A DNA stretch of 64,000 bases from Gilliamella sp. wkB171. Lineage in GTDB: Bacteria; Pseudomonadota; Gammaproteobacteria; Enterobacterales; Orbaceae. The notes beneath the pieces are model-generated. The model had not been told where the DNA came from. It did not search any database and saw only the letters and a program-made list of their open reading frames with translations. The stretch covers positions 164,423 to 228,422 of the forward strand of contig NZ_LYST01000039.1 of NCBI RefSeq assembly GCF_001693755.1. The letters are read 5' to 3'. The translations under genes and the position numbers were made by a program. Positions 30,719 to 39,940 of this stretch are shown piece after piece (positions within the stretch are counted from its first letter, which is position 1; every line of letters starts with the position of its first letter).

Positions 30719-31315
30719 ATGGCAAACCGACGAATAATAATTGGTATTAGTGGTGCAACAGGAATTGCTTATGGTATTAAAGCGCTAGAACTGTTAAAAC
30801 CGTTAGATATCGAAACGCATCTTGTTATTTCTAAAGCTGCACAAATAACCTCTAGCTACGAAGTCCCCAATATGAGTATAAAACAGATTCAAGCATTAGC
30901 AGATAGTGTTTATTCCATTAATAATATTGGTGCAGCGATAGCCAGTGGCTCTTATAAAACTATTGGTATGTTAGTTGCTCCCTGTTCAATGCGCTCTCTA
31001 TCTGCAATTGCGAATAGTCTATCTGATAATTTACTTACTCGAGCGGCTGATGTGGTACTTAAAGAGCGTCGTCGCTTAGTCTTAATGACGCGAGAAGCCC
31101 CATTACATCTAGGACATATTAAAAATATGGAAGCGGTGACATTAATGGGGGGAATTATTTTTCCACCTGTTCCTGCCTTATATCAACATATTGAAAGTGT
31201 TGATGATATGATAACGCATAGTGTTGCAAGAGCCTTAGACTTGTTTGATATTGATATGCCATGCCTACCTCGTTGGGGTGAAGATATGCAACTCAACAGT
31301 AAAATAATTGAATGA
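30719..31315 (+). CDS. ubiX: Flavin prenyltransferase UbiX
   Basis: UbiX joins a dimethylallyl group to FMN to make the prenyl-FMN cofactor of UbiD-type decarboxylases. The 198 residues show [21 protein letters not shown], the [23 protein letters not shown] segment, [20 protein letters not shown] and FPPVPALY, all diagnostic. Its stop lies two bases from the ATG of the yhbP homologue, so the two form an operon. No ubiD is in the window. The protein is cytosolic. Confidence 0.95.
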   Translation: MANRRIIIGISGATGIAYGIKALELLKPLDIETHLVISKAAQITSSYEVPNMSIKQIQALADSVYSINNIGAAIASGSYKTIGMLVAPCSMRSLSAIANSLSDNLLTRAADVVLKERRRLVLMTREAPLHLGHIKNMEAVTLMGGIIFPPVPALYQHIESVDDMITHSVARALDLFDIDMPCLPRWGEDMQLNSKIIE

Positions 31316-31316
31316 T

Positions 31317-31766
31317 ATGACAAACAACAAATTTTGTATGCAACCTAATCGTAAGATCATTGAATTTATCAAAAAACAGCATGTACTTTCGTTAAGTGTG
31401 ATTTTATCAAATAATCAACCTTGGGCATGTAATACCTTTTATGTATTTGATCAAGAGTTGATGAATTTATATTTTCTCACTGAGCTAAAAACTCAGCATG
31501 CTAATGCAATGCTAAACCAGCCGCAGGTAGCAGGTACAATTAGTATTACGCCTAGAACTGTTGCTCAAATTCAAGGTATACAGTTTGTCGCAATAGCAAA
31601 ACCGCTAACTGATCAACAAGCTATGCATGCTTATTCACTGTATTATCAAGCTTTTCCATTTGCTAAATTAATGAAAGCGCCAATTTGGTCACTGGAATTA
31701 CAGTACATTAAAATGACCAATAATTTACTCGGTTTTGCGCATAAAGATATTTGGACAAGAAACTAA
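31317..31766 (+). CDS. yhbP: YhbP-like protein, pyridoxamine-phosphate-oxidase fold (UPF0306)
   Basis: The 149-residue protein has the split-barrel FMN-binding fold: IEFIKKQHVLSLSVILSNNQPWACNTFYVFD, LYFLTELKTQHANAML, VAGTISITPRTVAQIQGIQFVA and LLGFAHKDIW at the end, as in E. coli YhbP. Activity is unknown; FMN or F420-like flavin use is inferred from the family. I chose ATG 31317, just after the ubiX stop, over a TTG at 31308. The operon with ubiX links it to flavin chemistry. Confidence 0.85.
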   Translation: MTNNKFCMQPNRKIIEFIKKQHVLSLSVILSNNQPWACNTFYVFDQELMNLYFLTELKTQHANAMLNQPQVAGTISITPRTVAQIQGIQFVAIAKPLTDQQAMHAYSLYYQAFPFAKLMKAPIWSLELQYIKMTNNLLGFAHKDIWTRN

Positions 31767-32025
31767 TCTTTTCCCGTCAGGTTAATCAGTTTTTCTATTT
31801 TTAGCCGTTTTTATATCCATTCATTTCGTTCAAATTGAGTTTTTTGAATCGCTATTCTTATCCCATAATTCAAATTTACCGCGTTTAAGTAAGATGATTG
31901 GCAATCTTTAAAGATTAACCTTGTTATAAAAAAAAATTATAAATATATATAAATATATTATTTAACGAGAAAAATACTATTTTGTATTATACTTGCACAC
32001 CTTAATTTTTTCATCACTAACATAA

Positions 32026-33201
32026 ATGCGTAAATTAGCCAACCGACTCGACCACTTTTCTGATTCAGTTATCCGCCGGATGACCAGAATTGCTAATGAA
32101 TATCAAGCTATCAATTTATCACAAGGATTTCCTGATTTTGATCCACCAAAAGAATTGATACAAGCGCTTAAGCAGGCTGCAGAGCAAGGTCCTCACCAGT
32201 ATGAAATTACTTGGGGGTCAAAAGAATTTAGACAGTTACTGGCTAAAAAGCAGCAAAAGTTGATGAACATTGACATAAACCCCGATGAAAACGTCCTTGT
32301 GACCTGTGGCAGTACAGAAGCCATGATGTGTGCGGTTATGACAATTTGTAATCCTAAAGATAAAGTTATCATCTTTTCACCTTTTTATGAAAATTATGGT
32401 GCTGATGCGATTTTATCTGATGCTACGCCAATATATGTACCACTCATTCCACCTACATTTGAGTTTGATAAACAGCAGCTTAGACAAGCTTTTGAACAAG
32501 GTGCAAAAGCTTTAATCTTATGTAATCCAAGTAATCCTTGCGGTAAAGTTTTTACTAAAGCTGAACTTGACTATATCAGTCAATTAGCCATCGAATTTGA
32601 TGCTTATGTTATTACTGATGAAGTGTATGAACATATGGTTTATGCCCCGCACAAGCACCTTTATTTAGCCAATTTCCCCGGTATGAAAGAGCGTACTATT
32701 AGCTGTAGTTCATTATCAAAAACGTATTCGATTACAGGTTGGCGCCTTGGTTATATTATTGCAGATAAAACTATCATTGATGGCTGTAAAATGATCCATG
32801 ACTTTTTAACTGTTGGCGCCGCTGCACCATTACAAAAAGCGGCTTGCGCTGGGTTATCATTGGGTGATGATTACTATCGACAATTAACTCAAACCTATAC
32901 TGAAAAACGTCAACTGTTTTTGCAAGGTTTAGATAAAATAGGTCTATCTTATTATGAGCCACAAGGCGCATATTATGTCTTGGTTGATATTTCGGCTTTT
33001 AACCCATTTAAAACTGATTTTGAATTTTGTGAATGGTTAATTAAAGAAGTAGGTGTAGCAGCTGTACCGGGATCCGCATTTTTCAAACATCCTGAGTATC
33101 GATATATTCGTTTTCATTTTGCTAAACAAGAACAAACGCTGATTGCAGCTTTACAAAGATTATCCAAATTTAAGGAAAAATTATCATGTTTAAAAAATTA
33201 A
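32026..33201 (+). CDS. ybdL: Methionine (kynurenine-type) aminotransferase YbdL-like
   Basis: The 391-residue fold-type I aminotransferase begins LANRLDHFSDSVIRRMTRIANEYQAINLSQGFPDFDPP, matching E. coli YbdL, which prefers methionine and aromatic amino acids. Other marks are CNPSNPCGKVFTKAEL, ITDEVYEHMVY (pyridine Asp) and SLSKTYSITGWRLGY with the PLP lysine. It is the first gene of a five-gene operon with metQNI and overlaps metQ by 16 bases, which strongly supports methionine or its 2-oxo acid as the substrate. It is cytosolic. Confidence 0.92.
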   Translation: MRKLANRLDHFSDSVIRRMTRIANEYQAINLSQGFPDFDPPKELIQALKQAAEQGPHQYEITWGSKEFRQLLAKKQQKLMNIDINPDENVLVTCGSTEAMMCAVMTICNPKDKVIIFSPFYENYGADAILSDATPIYVPLIPPTFEFDKQQLRQAFEQGAKALILCNPSNPCGKVFTKAELDYISQLAIEFDAYVITDEVYEHMVYAPHKHLYLANFPGMKERTISCSSLSKTYSITGWRLGYIIADKTIIDGCKMIHDFLTVGAAAPLQKAACAGLSLGDDYYRQLTQTYTEKRQLFLQGLDKIGLSYYEPQGAYYVLVDISAFNPFKTDFEFCEWLIKEVGVAAVPGSAFFKHPEYRYIRFHFAKQEQTLIAALQRLSKFKEKLSCLKN

Positions 33202-34004
33202 TTGCATTAAGTTTTGCTATTTTATCAACATTCACTTTGCTGACCGGTTGTGATGATACTAAAAAAGAGAATCATATTGTTGTCGGTGTTGCTGCCGGAC
33301 CTTATGGCGATATGTTTAAACAAGCGATTGCACCAGGACTAGAAAAGAAAGGTTATAGTGTTGAAATTCGTGAGTTTAGTGATTATGTACAACCTAACTT
33401 GGCGTTAGCTAATAAAGAAATTGATGCTAATTTATTTCAACATCTCACTTATTTGAATAATTTTAAACAGGCACGCAATTTAGATATTATCGCAATAGGC
33501 TTTGTGCCTACCGCTGGTGCGGGTATTTTTTCTAATAAAATTACCGATTTTTCTCAATTAAAAAAAGGTGATCAAGTCACTATTGCTAATGATGTCACTA
33601 ATGAAGCGCGAGCATTGAGAATTTTGCAAGCCGCAGGCCTTATTAAACTCGATCCAACTGTAGATAAAAATAATCTTACACCTAATAACATTATTGAAAA
33701 TCCTTATGGTTTAAATATTGTACCAATTGAAGCACCACAAACACCTCGCTCTTTAGATAGTGCGGTATTGTCGGTTGTCAATGGTAACTATGCTATTGGT
33801 GCCGGTTTAGATTTGTCTAAAGCACTTTATACCGAAGTTTTAGATAAAGATCTAAAAAATGTTATTGCCATTCGTAGTTCATCTAAAGATACTTTAGGTA
33901 AGGACATTATTGATGTACTTAAATCACCTGAATTTGCGCAAGTGATCGAAGATAAAAATGGTATTTTTTATACTTTCCAAAAACCTGACTATCAATTATT
34001 TTAA
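33186..34004 (+). CDS. metQ: Methionine ABC transporter substrate-binding lipoprotein
   Basis: MetQ captures D/L-methionine in the periplasm. The 272-residue NlpA-family protein has a lipobox (TLLTGC, Cys22), [77 protein letters not shown] and [19 protein letters not shown], all typical. The gene order Q-N-I differs from the N-I-Q order in E. coli. It overlaps ybdL and is two bases from metN. No MetJ box was seen before the operon. Confidence 0.95.
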   Translation: MFKKLIALSFAILSTFTLLTGCDDTKKENHIVVGVAAGPYGDMFKQAIAPGLEKKGYSVEIREFSDYVQPNLALANKEIDANLFQHLTYLNNFKQARNLDIIAIGFVPTAGAGIFSNKITDFSQLKKGDQVTIANDVTNEARALRILQAAGLIKLDPTVDKNNLTPNNIIENPYGLNIVPIEAPQTPRSLDSAVLSVVNGNYAIGAGLDLSKALYTEVLDKDLKNVIAIRSSSKDTLGKDIIDVLKSPEFAQVIEDKNGIFYTFQKPDYQLF

Positions 34005-34006
34005 TT

Positions 34007-35026
34007 ATGCAACATACACCTTTAATCCAAGTAAAAAATGTATCGGTGCGTTTTGAGGCAAAAGGCCAAATAGTTGAAGCCGTCAAAAATGTTTCATTTG
34101 ATGTCAATCAAGGCGAAATTTTTGGCATTATTGGCTCAAGTGGTGCAGGTAAAAGTACATTGGTAAGAACGCTTAATCGACTCGCCATACCGTCGTCAGG
34201 ACAAGTTATTGTCGATGGTGTTGATATTAGCACTTTGAAAGGCCGCCATTTACAGGCCTTTCGTTTTCAAGTCGGTATGATTTTCCAAAATTTTAACCTT
34301 GCTTGTTCAAAAACCGTTTATGAAAATATTGCCTTTGTTCTTAAGGCTGCGGGTAAAAAGGGTGATGCCGTAAAAAACCGAGTGAAAGAGCTTCTTACAT
34401 TGGTAGGGTTGAGCGATAAAGCTTATGCTTATCCTGCCGAGCTTAGTGGTGGGCAAAAGCAGCGAGTCGGTATTGCAAGGGCCTTAGCGAATGAAGCGAA
34501 AATATTGCTATGTGATGAAGCGACCAGTGCATTAGATCCAACTACAACCAGTGCTATTTTGGATTTACTCAAACAGCTCAATCAAAAATTTGGCTTAACC
34601 ATAGTTCTTATTACCCATGAAATTGATGTGGTAAAAAAAATTTGTCATCGGGTTGCGGTAATGTCACAAGGTGAAATTGTTGAAATGAATAACACATTCA
34701 ATTTATTTGCTTGCCCAAAACAACGCTTTACCCAAAACTTTCTTAATATTGATGAAAATACTCATCTTCCCGATCTTATTAAACAAAATGCTAAAGGTAA
34801 ATTGGTTAGACTGCGCTATATTAATGAAAATACTACGCAACCTATTTTATATCAATCAGCGCTTGAAACAGGCGTCGCTTTCAATATTTTGCATGGCTTT
34901 ATCGAGTATTTTAACGAGCAAGCGTTAGGCAATCTAGTGATAGAGTTAATTGGTGATCCCGATGATATCTTGAATCTTATTGCAAAGTTACACAATCAAG
35001 GTGTGATTATTGAGGAAATATATTAA
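34007..35026 (+). CDS. metN: Methionine ABC transporter ATP-binding protein
   Basis: The 339-residue ATPase has Walker A GSSGAGKS, the Q-loop [20 protein letters not shown], the signature [16 protein letters not shown], Walker [14 protein letters not shown] and the H-loop LITHEID. A C-terminal NIL regulatory domain (about residues 260-339, [30 protein letters not shown]) senses internal methionine in this family. It shares one base with the metI start (TAATG). Confidence 0.96.
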   Translation: MQHTPLIQVKNVSVRFEAKGQIVEAVKNVSFDVNQGEIFGIIGSSGAGKSTLVRTLNRLAIPSSGQVIVDGVDISTLKGRHLQAFRFQVGMIFQNFNLACSKTVYENIAFVLKAAGKKGDAVKNRVKELLTLVGLSDKAYAYPAELSGGQKQRVGIARALANEAKILLCDEATSALDPTTTSAILDLLKQLNQKFGLTIVLITHEIDVVKKICHRVAVMSQGEIVEMNNTFNLFACPKQRFTQNFLNIDENTHLPDLIKQNAKGKLVRLRYINENTTQPILYQSALETGVAFNILHGFIEYFNEQALGNLVIELIGDPDDILNLIAKLHNQGVIIEEIY

Positions 35027-35697
35027 TGATAAAACTCACCCTTGCTGAAATGGCACAAATGTTATGGCAAGCCGCTTACGAGACTTTTATTATGGTCAGT
35101 TGGTCACTGCTTGCTGGTATTTTATTTGGCACAATAATCGGGCTGTTGCTGTTTTTGATGTCTAATCCGTTTTTTTTCAAAAATAGAGTAATGAATAGTA
35201 TTGCTAACTTTATCATTAATGCGACTCGTTCAATTCCTTTTTTGATTTTAATGGTGACGGTGTTACCTTTAGGTGCTTTATTTGTAGGCACGACTGTTGG
35301 ACCAAAAGCGGTTATCTTTCCTTTGTCGTTAGCGGCTATCGCTTTTTATGCAAGATTAGCTGAAAATGCGTTTAGTCAGATAGATAAAGGCGTGATTGAA
35401 GCGGCAGTAGCGAGCGGAGCATCACATATTCGCATAATTATTGGAATACTATTTCCTGAAGCGATGGCACAATTAATTCGCCATGCAACGGTAACGACAA
35501 TTTCGCTCATTAGCTTTAGTTCAATGGCCGGTGTGGTTGGCGGGGGTGGAATAGGTGATTTAGCCATTCGTTACGGCTATCAACGTTATGTCACAGAAAT
35601 CCTGATTTTATGTATTATCATTCTGATTTTTATTGTGATGTTAATTCAATTTTTAGGGGATAAATTAGCTAATCACTTTGATCGCAGCTATAAATAA
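35026..35697 (+). CDS. metI: Methionine ABC transporter permease
   Basis: The 223-residue inner-membrane protein has five hydrophobic helices and the ABC permease loop EAAVASGASHIRIIIGILFPEA, which contacts MetN. RSIPFLILMVTVLP and FSSMAGVVGGGGIGDLAIRYGYQRY are MetI hallmarks. It is translationally coupled to metN and followed after 11 bases by an FAD-linked dehydrogenase. Confidence 0.96.
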   Translation: MIKLTLAEMAQMLWQAAYETFIMVSWSLLAGILFGTIIGLLLFLMSNPFFFKNRVMNSIANFIINATRSIPFLILMVTVLPLGALFVGTTVGPKAVIFPLSLAAIAFYARLAENAFSQIDKGVIEAAVASGASHIRIIIGILFPEAMAQLIRHATVTTISLISFSSMAGVVGGGGIGDLAIRYGYQRYVTEILILCIIILIFIVMLIQFLGDKLANHFDRSYK

Positions 35698-35708
35698 TCG
35701 GTATAAAC

Positions 35709-37067
35709 ATGAATACAATTACAACTATTATTAAAGATCCTAACCGAATCATTTATCAAAACAATATTCCAAAATCTCACTTAAGTGATGGACTGCAATT
35801 GAAATATGGACAAGCTGAACTACTGGTTTATCCAGTAACAACAGCGGAAGTTTCACAAATAGTTCAATATGCCTATTCAAAGGGGATCAATATTACAACG
35901 CGTGGCGCGGGTACAAATTTGGTGGGTTCAACCATTCCTAATGGTGGCATTATTATTGATTTATCTTTAATGAACAATATTGTTGAACTGGATAAAGAGA
36001 CATTCACCATTACTGTCCAGCCAGGCATTTTATTACAAGATTTACAACAATGGGTTGAAAAGCAAGACCTGTTTTATCCGCCCGATCCTGGTGCAAAAAA
36101 TGCCACTATTGGCGGTAATATAAGTACTAATGCTGGTGGCATGCGTGCGGTTAAATATGGCGTGACTCGTGATTATGTGCAAGCAATAGAAGTGGTCATG
36201 GCTGATGGCAGCGTTTTAAATTTTGGTAGTAAAAATGTTAAAGATAATACCGGGCTTTCGTTAAAACATCTCTTTATTGGCAGTGAAGGGACACTGGGTA
36301 TTATTACGCAATGCACTTTAAAGTTAATTGCTAAACCAAAAGCTTTCGAAACCTTAATTATTGGTTTTAAAAGTATTGATTTAGCTATAGCAAATATCAC
36401 AACTATATTACAAACGTTAACACCCACAGCATTGGAGTTTGTAGAACGTCAGGTCGCGCAGTGGGGTGAAAGATATTCGGGGTTTCAATTTCCATTACCC
36501 AATGCACAAGCCTATCTTATTGTTATGTTAGATGGTGCTGATCACCAGACTATATTACAACAGCGCCAGCAACTACTGGCTAATTTGGCTGATTGTGAAC
36601 ATTTTATTGCAGAAACTGCAGAACAAGCTAGCCAAATCTGGGCAGTGCGCGGGTCACTAGTTCGCGCTGTTGAAGCGGTGACAGAGCAAGATCCTATAGA
36701 TATTGTTGTACCCATTAATAAAATTGCTGATTTTATTCATTACACCAAACAATTAGAAGCAAAAACCGGTGTAAGAATGTTAGCTTTTGGGCATGCTGGT
36801 GATGGCAATATCCATTTATGTCTGTTACGCGATGGTAGAGAGCAAGCGCAATGGCAATGCTTACTTGAACAAGTCCATTGTGCTTTGTATCTAAAATGTC
36901 ATCAATTAGGTGGTCTTCCTTCTGCAGAACATGGTATTGGTACTGCTAAAGTTAACTATTTTAAGCAGGCCATACCAGAAGAAAATCGCCAATTAATGCA
37001 AGCAATTAAACAGCAGTTTGATCATAAAAATATTCTTAATAATCAGGTTTATATTTTGCAAATTTAG
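35709..37067 (+). CDS. FAD-linked D-2-hydroxyacid dehydrogenase/oxidase (GlcD/DLD family)
   Basis: The 452-residue protein has a VAO-type FAD domain (TRGAGTNLVGSTIPNGG, PPDPGAKNATIGGNISTNAGG near residues 120-140) and an FAD-oxidase C-terminal domain with the metal/substrate motif FGHAGDGNIHLCLLRDG and the final PSAEHGIGTAK. Relatives oxidise D-lactate, glycolate or other D-2-hydroxyacids. Co-transcription with methionine uptake and a methionine aminotransferase suggests the D-2-hydroxy analogue of methionine as a substrate; that is inference. It has no iron-sulfur partner genes (glcE, glcF) alongside. It ends at a strong terminator. Confidence 0.85.
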   Translation: MNTITTIIKDPNRIIYQNNIPKSHLSDGLQLKYGQAELLVYPVTTAEVSQIVQYAYSKGINITTRGAGTNLVGSTIPNGGIIIDLSLMNNIVELDKETFTITVQPGILLQDLQQWVEKQDLFYPPDPGAKNATIGGNISTNAGGMRAVKYGVTRDYVQAIEVVMADGSVLNFGSKNVKDNTGLSLKHLFIGSEGTLGIITQCTLKLIAKPKAFETLIIGFKSIDLAIANITTILQTLTPTALEFVERQVAQWGERYSGFQFPLPNAQAYLIVMLDGADHQTILQQRQQLLANLADCEHFIAETAEQASQIWAVRGSLVRAVEAVTEQDPIDIVVPINKIADFIHYTKQLEAKTGVRMLAFGHAGDGNIHLCLLRDGREQAQWQCLLEQVHCALYLKCHQLGGLPSAEHGIGTAKVNYFKQAIPEENRQLMQAIKQQFDHKNILNNQVYILQI

Positions 37068-37090
37068 ATGTTTTTTATTTTTAATTTACT

Positions 37091-37126
37091 AAAAAGTCTT
37101 TGATGATAATCAAAGACTTTTTGTTA
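37091..37126 (+). terminator. Terminator of the methionine operon
   Basis: AAAAAGTCTTTGAT (37091-37104) pairs perfectly with ATCAAAGACTTTTT (37109-37122) around GATA, 23 bases after the stop. The T-run is in the right arm. Confidence 0.9.
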
Positions 37127-37191
37127 TTACCTAAAGCAAAGACCTACTAATAAAAATAGGGTAACTTTACAAGTTCAATAAACATCATGAC

Positions 37192-37325
37192 AAAACCCTT
37201 TTTTTTACTATAATTTAAACTTGTTTATAATCAATAGGTTAATTTTTAATGTAAAAAAAGGGTTTTTAAGCCTAAAACAAAGATTTATCTTTTGCCCAAC
37301 AAGCGTTATAGTGTATTGGTTTCTA
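37192..37325 (+). promoter_or_regulatory. CRISPR array 1 leader with IHF site
   Basis: This AT-rich leader immediately precedes the first repeat. AATCAATAGGTTA (37229-37241) is a full match to the IHF consensus WATCAANNNNTTR and ends 84 bases before the repeat. An inverted repeat, ACCCTTTTTTT against AAAAAAAGGGT with longer flanks (37192-37205 and 37253-37266), straddles it. GTTATAGTG starts 21 bases before the repeat (37305). The second array has all three elements at the same distances. In type I-F systems IHF bends the leader during spacer integration. Confidence 0.8.
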
Positions 37326-37773
37326 GTTTAACGCCGTGTAGGTGGTTTAGAAATGCGCTATCGCCGGTATGTGATGGATCGTAACGTTTAACGCCGTGTA
37401 GGTGGTTTAGAAACACAATTGCAAGGCGGCGCAATGGTCCAGAGAGTTTAACGCCGTGTAGGTGGTTTAGAAATGCGTATGAGGAATTTTTGACTGAAGC
37501 AGTAAGTTTAACGCCGTGTAGGTGGTTTAGAAAGATAACGCCACCAACGAATGGCGCTAACGTGAGTTTAACGCCGTGTAGGTGGTTTAGAAATGGCAGA
37601 ATAAACGATAACAATGATTGACCAAGTTTAACGCCGTGTAGGTGGTTTAGAAAATGGTTTATTCTGACAATATTCGTCTGCAAGAGTTTAACGCCGTGTA
37701 GGTGGTTTAGAAAACGATAACCTTGATCCATAATGTAGCTATTAAGTTTAACGCCGTGTAGGCGGTTATAGTT
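37326..37773 (+). CRISPR. CRISPR array 1, type I-F repeat, 8 repeats / 7 spacers
   Basis: Repeats of 28 bases start at 37326, 37386, 37446, 37506, 37566, 37626, 37686 and 37746, with 32-base spacers, so the period is exactly 60. The first seven are identical, beginning GTTTAACGCCGTGTAGGTGG and ending TTTAGAAA; the last (37746) is degenerate after position 17, which with the leader on the left sets the direction as plus. The repeat is a type I-F variant with a Cas6f-type hairpin around GTGTA. All seven spacers differ. No cas gene lies in the window. A minus-strand open frame across the array is an artefact of the 60-base period. Confidence 0.97.
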
Positions 37774-38183
37774 TTTAAAATTCCATTTAAAGGATGGGAT
37801 TAACGGTTATGCCAGATTTATCTGAGTTAGATAAGTTGTTTTTGTAATCATTTTAAGGTTATGAATCATCCCTTTACCAATTGCGCCATATTGTTTTATT
37901 TATATGATTAAATTAAGTATTCTTGAGTTTAGTCTCTTGCTTGTTTTATGATTTGATAATTTTAGTATGTTATTTGGCCTACATTAAATAGTGAATCTTG
38001 GTGGTACACATTACTCTGCTTATTAAAAGGTATTAACTTGTGATGCAGGGCGTCATAAATGCAAAATCTTGTTAAATCCTTTATCAATAATTAACATTCT
38101 GGATGAGGTTTTTGAGTACAATTTTTAAGGGATATATGCTAGAGTTGAATCCCTTATTTTTCGACTCAGTAGGGAGGTAGGTC
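37774..38183 (+). other. Non-coding stretch between array 1 and the SemiSWEET gene
   Basis: About 300 bases show nothing I can name; no further degenerate repeat was found. The right end carries the SemiSWEET promoter and leader hairpin, listed separately. Confidence 0.4.
38112..38167 (+). promoter_or_regulatory. Promoter and 5' leader hairpin of the SemiSWEET gene
   Basis: TTGAGT (38112-38117) and TATGCT (38135-38140) are spaced 17 bases, a good sigma-70 promoter. Just downstream GAGTTGAA (38142-38149) pairs with TTCGACTC (38160-38167), with one G-T pair, then GGAGG at 38173-38177. The hairpin sits at the very start of the message and could affect stability or ribosome access. Confidence 0.55.
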
Positions 38184-38447
38184 TTGAATCTTTCACCTAA
38201 AGCGTTTCATTATTTGGGCGTAATTGCTACTATCGCTTCACTTGGCATGTATGTTTCTTATATTCCACAAATCATTGATAATCTTCATGGTTACAAATCT
38301 AATCCCACTCAACCATTGGCTGCAGCAATAAACTGTTCGTTATGGGTTTGCTATGGCTTATTGCGCGAAAAGAAAGATTGGCCAATTGCTATTGCCAATT
38401 CACCGGGCGTCATCTTTGGCTTAATGGCTTTTTTCACCGCTTTATAA
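38184..38447 (+). CDS. SemiSWEET family sugar transporter
   Basis: The 87-residue protein has three transmembrane helices, the triple-helix bundle of bacterial SemiSWEETs, which dimerise to pass mono- or disaccharides. The PQ motif is visible in VSYIPQIIDNL, and the conserved Asn in PLAAAINCSLWVCYG and ANSPGVIFGLMAFF. The start is TTG at 38184, seven bases after GGAGG. It stands alone between the CRISPR arrays. The substrate is not determined. Confidence 0.9.
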   Translation: MNLSPKAFHYLGVIATIASLGMYVSYIPQIIDNLHGYKSNPTQPLAAAINCSLWVCYGLLREKKDWPIAIANSPGVIFGLMAFFTAL

Positions 38448-38923
38448 ATCGTATTATTTATTAAACTACAGTGAAATCAAGCTTAATTCCTGTAGTTTTC
38501 CTCTCCTTTTTCTCTTAATTGTGCTATCGTTGATTATGTTGAGTTCATATTTTTAATAAAGTTTGAAATTAATACAGCAGTAGGTTAATATTTAACCTTG
38601 CAAATAAATTAAAATAAATCAATATAATACGGAGTTATCAACAGGTTTGTTAAATACTTATCAAAGAGTACAGTGAATAATTTGCTAGTTATCCCCTTTT
38701 AAGATTTTTAGCGTTGTGCAAAACTTGTTCATTGTCATGTTGTTTATATATTATTATAGTAAAAGTGATGAACTTGATTTTTCTATCTGGATTTAAACTT
38801 TAAAAAATTTTTGATAAATGTTAGTGGTTCAATTAGAGACGTTGTATTAGCAAAGTAGTACCACAAATCTTGGCAAGATGATCGTCTTGCTGGGTAAAAA
38901 TCGCGATAAAGGAAGGAAATATT
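38448..38923. other. Non-coding stretch with inverted repeats
   Basis: AAACTACAG (38463-38471) and CTGTAGTTT (38490-38498) form a likely weak SemiSWEET terminator. AGGTTAA-TAT-TTAACCT (38582-38598) is a perfect operator-like palindrome. GCAAGA and TCTTGC (38873-38890) form a hairpin 33 bases before the next gene. No coding frame is seen. Confidence 0.45.
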
Positions 38924-39148
38924 ATGACAGAAATTAATCTTTCAGATGAGTTAATAAAAGACTTCATTTATTCAGTTTATCGAAAAGAAGTATTGTTAAA
39001 TTTAGATGGGGTGGTTTTAACTGAAGATGATCGAAAAACGTTACATGAAAAACGAGATTTTGTTAATAGCTTGAGCGAAACAGAACTAGCTAATATCCGA
39101 TCCTGGATTATCAATAAATTAAAATCATTGGAAGATAAACATCATTAA
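38924..39148 (+). CDS. Small hypothetical protein
   Basis: A 74-residue soluble, charged, helix-rich protein beginning MTEINLSDELIKDFIYSVYRK, with an LTEDDRKTLHEKRDFVNSL middle and KLKSLEDKHH end. AAGGAAGGA lies just before the ATG, an unusually strong ribosome site, and a short hairpin lies in the leader, which support real expression. I do not recognise the family. It could be a stress or regulatory small protein, but nothing in the sequence proves this. Confidence 0.6.
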   Translation: MTEINLSDELIKDFIYSVYRKEVLLNLDGVVLTEDDRKTLHEKRDFVNSLSETELANIRSWIINKLKSLEDKHH

Positions 39149-39301
39149 AATTACGTTAGTTTACTGCGTTTTAAACGGGCTAACTTTCCTATTATTTTAA
39201 TAAAAAATATTTTTTTATCTTTATCAAAAACACTATAGACAGATTAACCAATAGTTTTATAATGCACTCGATAAAATATCATTTATAAAAAAGGAAATAA
39301 T

Positions 39302-39712
39302 ATGAAAAAGTTAGCCTTTGTTTTATTAGTTAGTCTACCAATGATAGCTAGTGCATCAAACTGTGATGAGATCAGCGCTAATATCGCAGAAAAAATCAAA
39401 AATAATGGTGTTGAAGCCTCTCAATTTCAATTGAAACTTGTTTCATCAAATGAACCTCAACAACAAATTGAAGGGCAAATTGTGGGGTCTTGTGATCGTG
39501 GTCAACAAAATATTGTCTATGTGCGTTATGATGCTGCTAGCAAATCTGTAAAAAGCACAGATAAAAAAGCTGTTGATGCCAAGTCTCAACCTGAGCAATC
39601 AAAAACAGAAACAGTAGCACCAACTACAACAGCACCAGTTGATTCTAGTGAACAGCAAAAAACGGAAAACCAAACAAGTCCTAACCAAACATCAGAATCA
39701 ACCACTAACTAG
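39302..39712 (+). CDS. DUF1161 periplasmic protein with Ser/Thr/Gln-rich tail
   Basis: A cleavable signal (MKKLAFVLLVSLPMIASA) precedes a DUF1161 unit (about residues 20-75) with two cysteines, NCDEISANIAEKIKNNGVEASQF and GQIVGSCDRGQQNIVYVRYD, likely disulfide-bonded. The last 55 residues are low-complexity, rich in Ser, Thr, Gln and Pro. DUF1161 proteins are small exported proteins of unknown role. An AAGGAAATA ribosome site precedes the ATG. It is monocistronic. Confidence 0.82.
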   Translation: MKKLAFVLLVSLPMIASASNCDEISANIAEKIKNNGVEASQFQLKLVSSNEPQQQIEGQIVGSCDRGQQNIVYVRYDAASKSVKSTDKKAVDAKSQPEQSKTETVAPTTTAPVDSSEQQKTENQTSPNQTSESTTN

Positions 39713-39940
39713 TAATGTTGATAGTAAAGCGTCGATTAGAATTAAACATGAAATACCCAAAGCGAGCTTTTGTTAATTTAGTTGTTTAATTTACTTTTCG
39801 ACGCTGCTAATTAATTCACTATGTTTTGGGCTCAAATTTGCCCATTGCATCTGATTTGCTTAATTCCGACAAAATGGGTATTTAATGGGTAAAATCAGTT
39901 TTAAGCCTTTATAAATTGATTATTTAAGTAACAGTATTTT

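Noticed and set aside
37306..37731. 141-residue minus-strand frame with repeated FLNHLHGVK units
   Set aside because: It is a translation of CRISPR array 1; the 60-base period is divisible by three, so repeats stay in frame. The variable parts are spacers.
38635..38643. TTATCAACA resembling a DnaA box
   Set aside because: It is a single imperfect copy with no cluster and no AT-rich 13-mers; not evidence of an origin.
39713..39940. Possible TPP riboswitch before tenA
   Set aside because: None of the conserved thi-box blocks is present in this gap.
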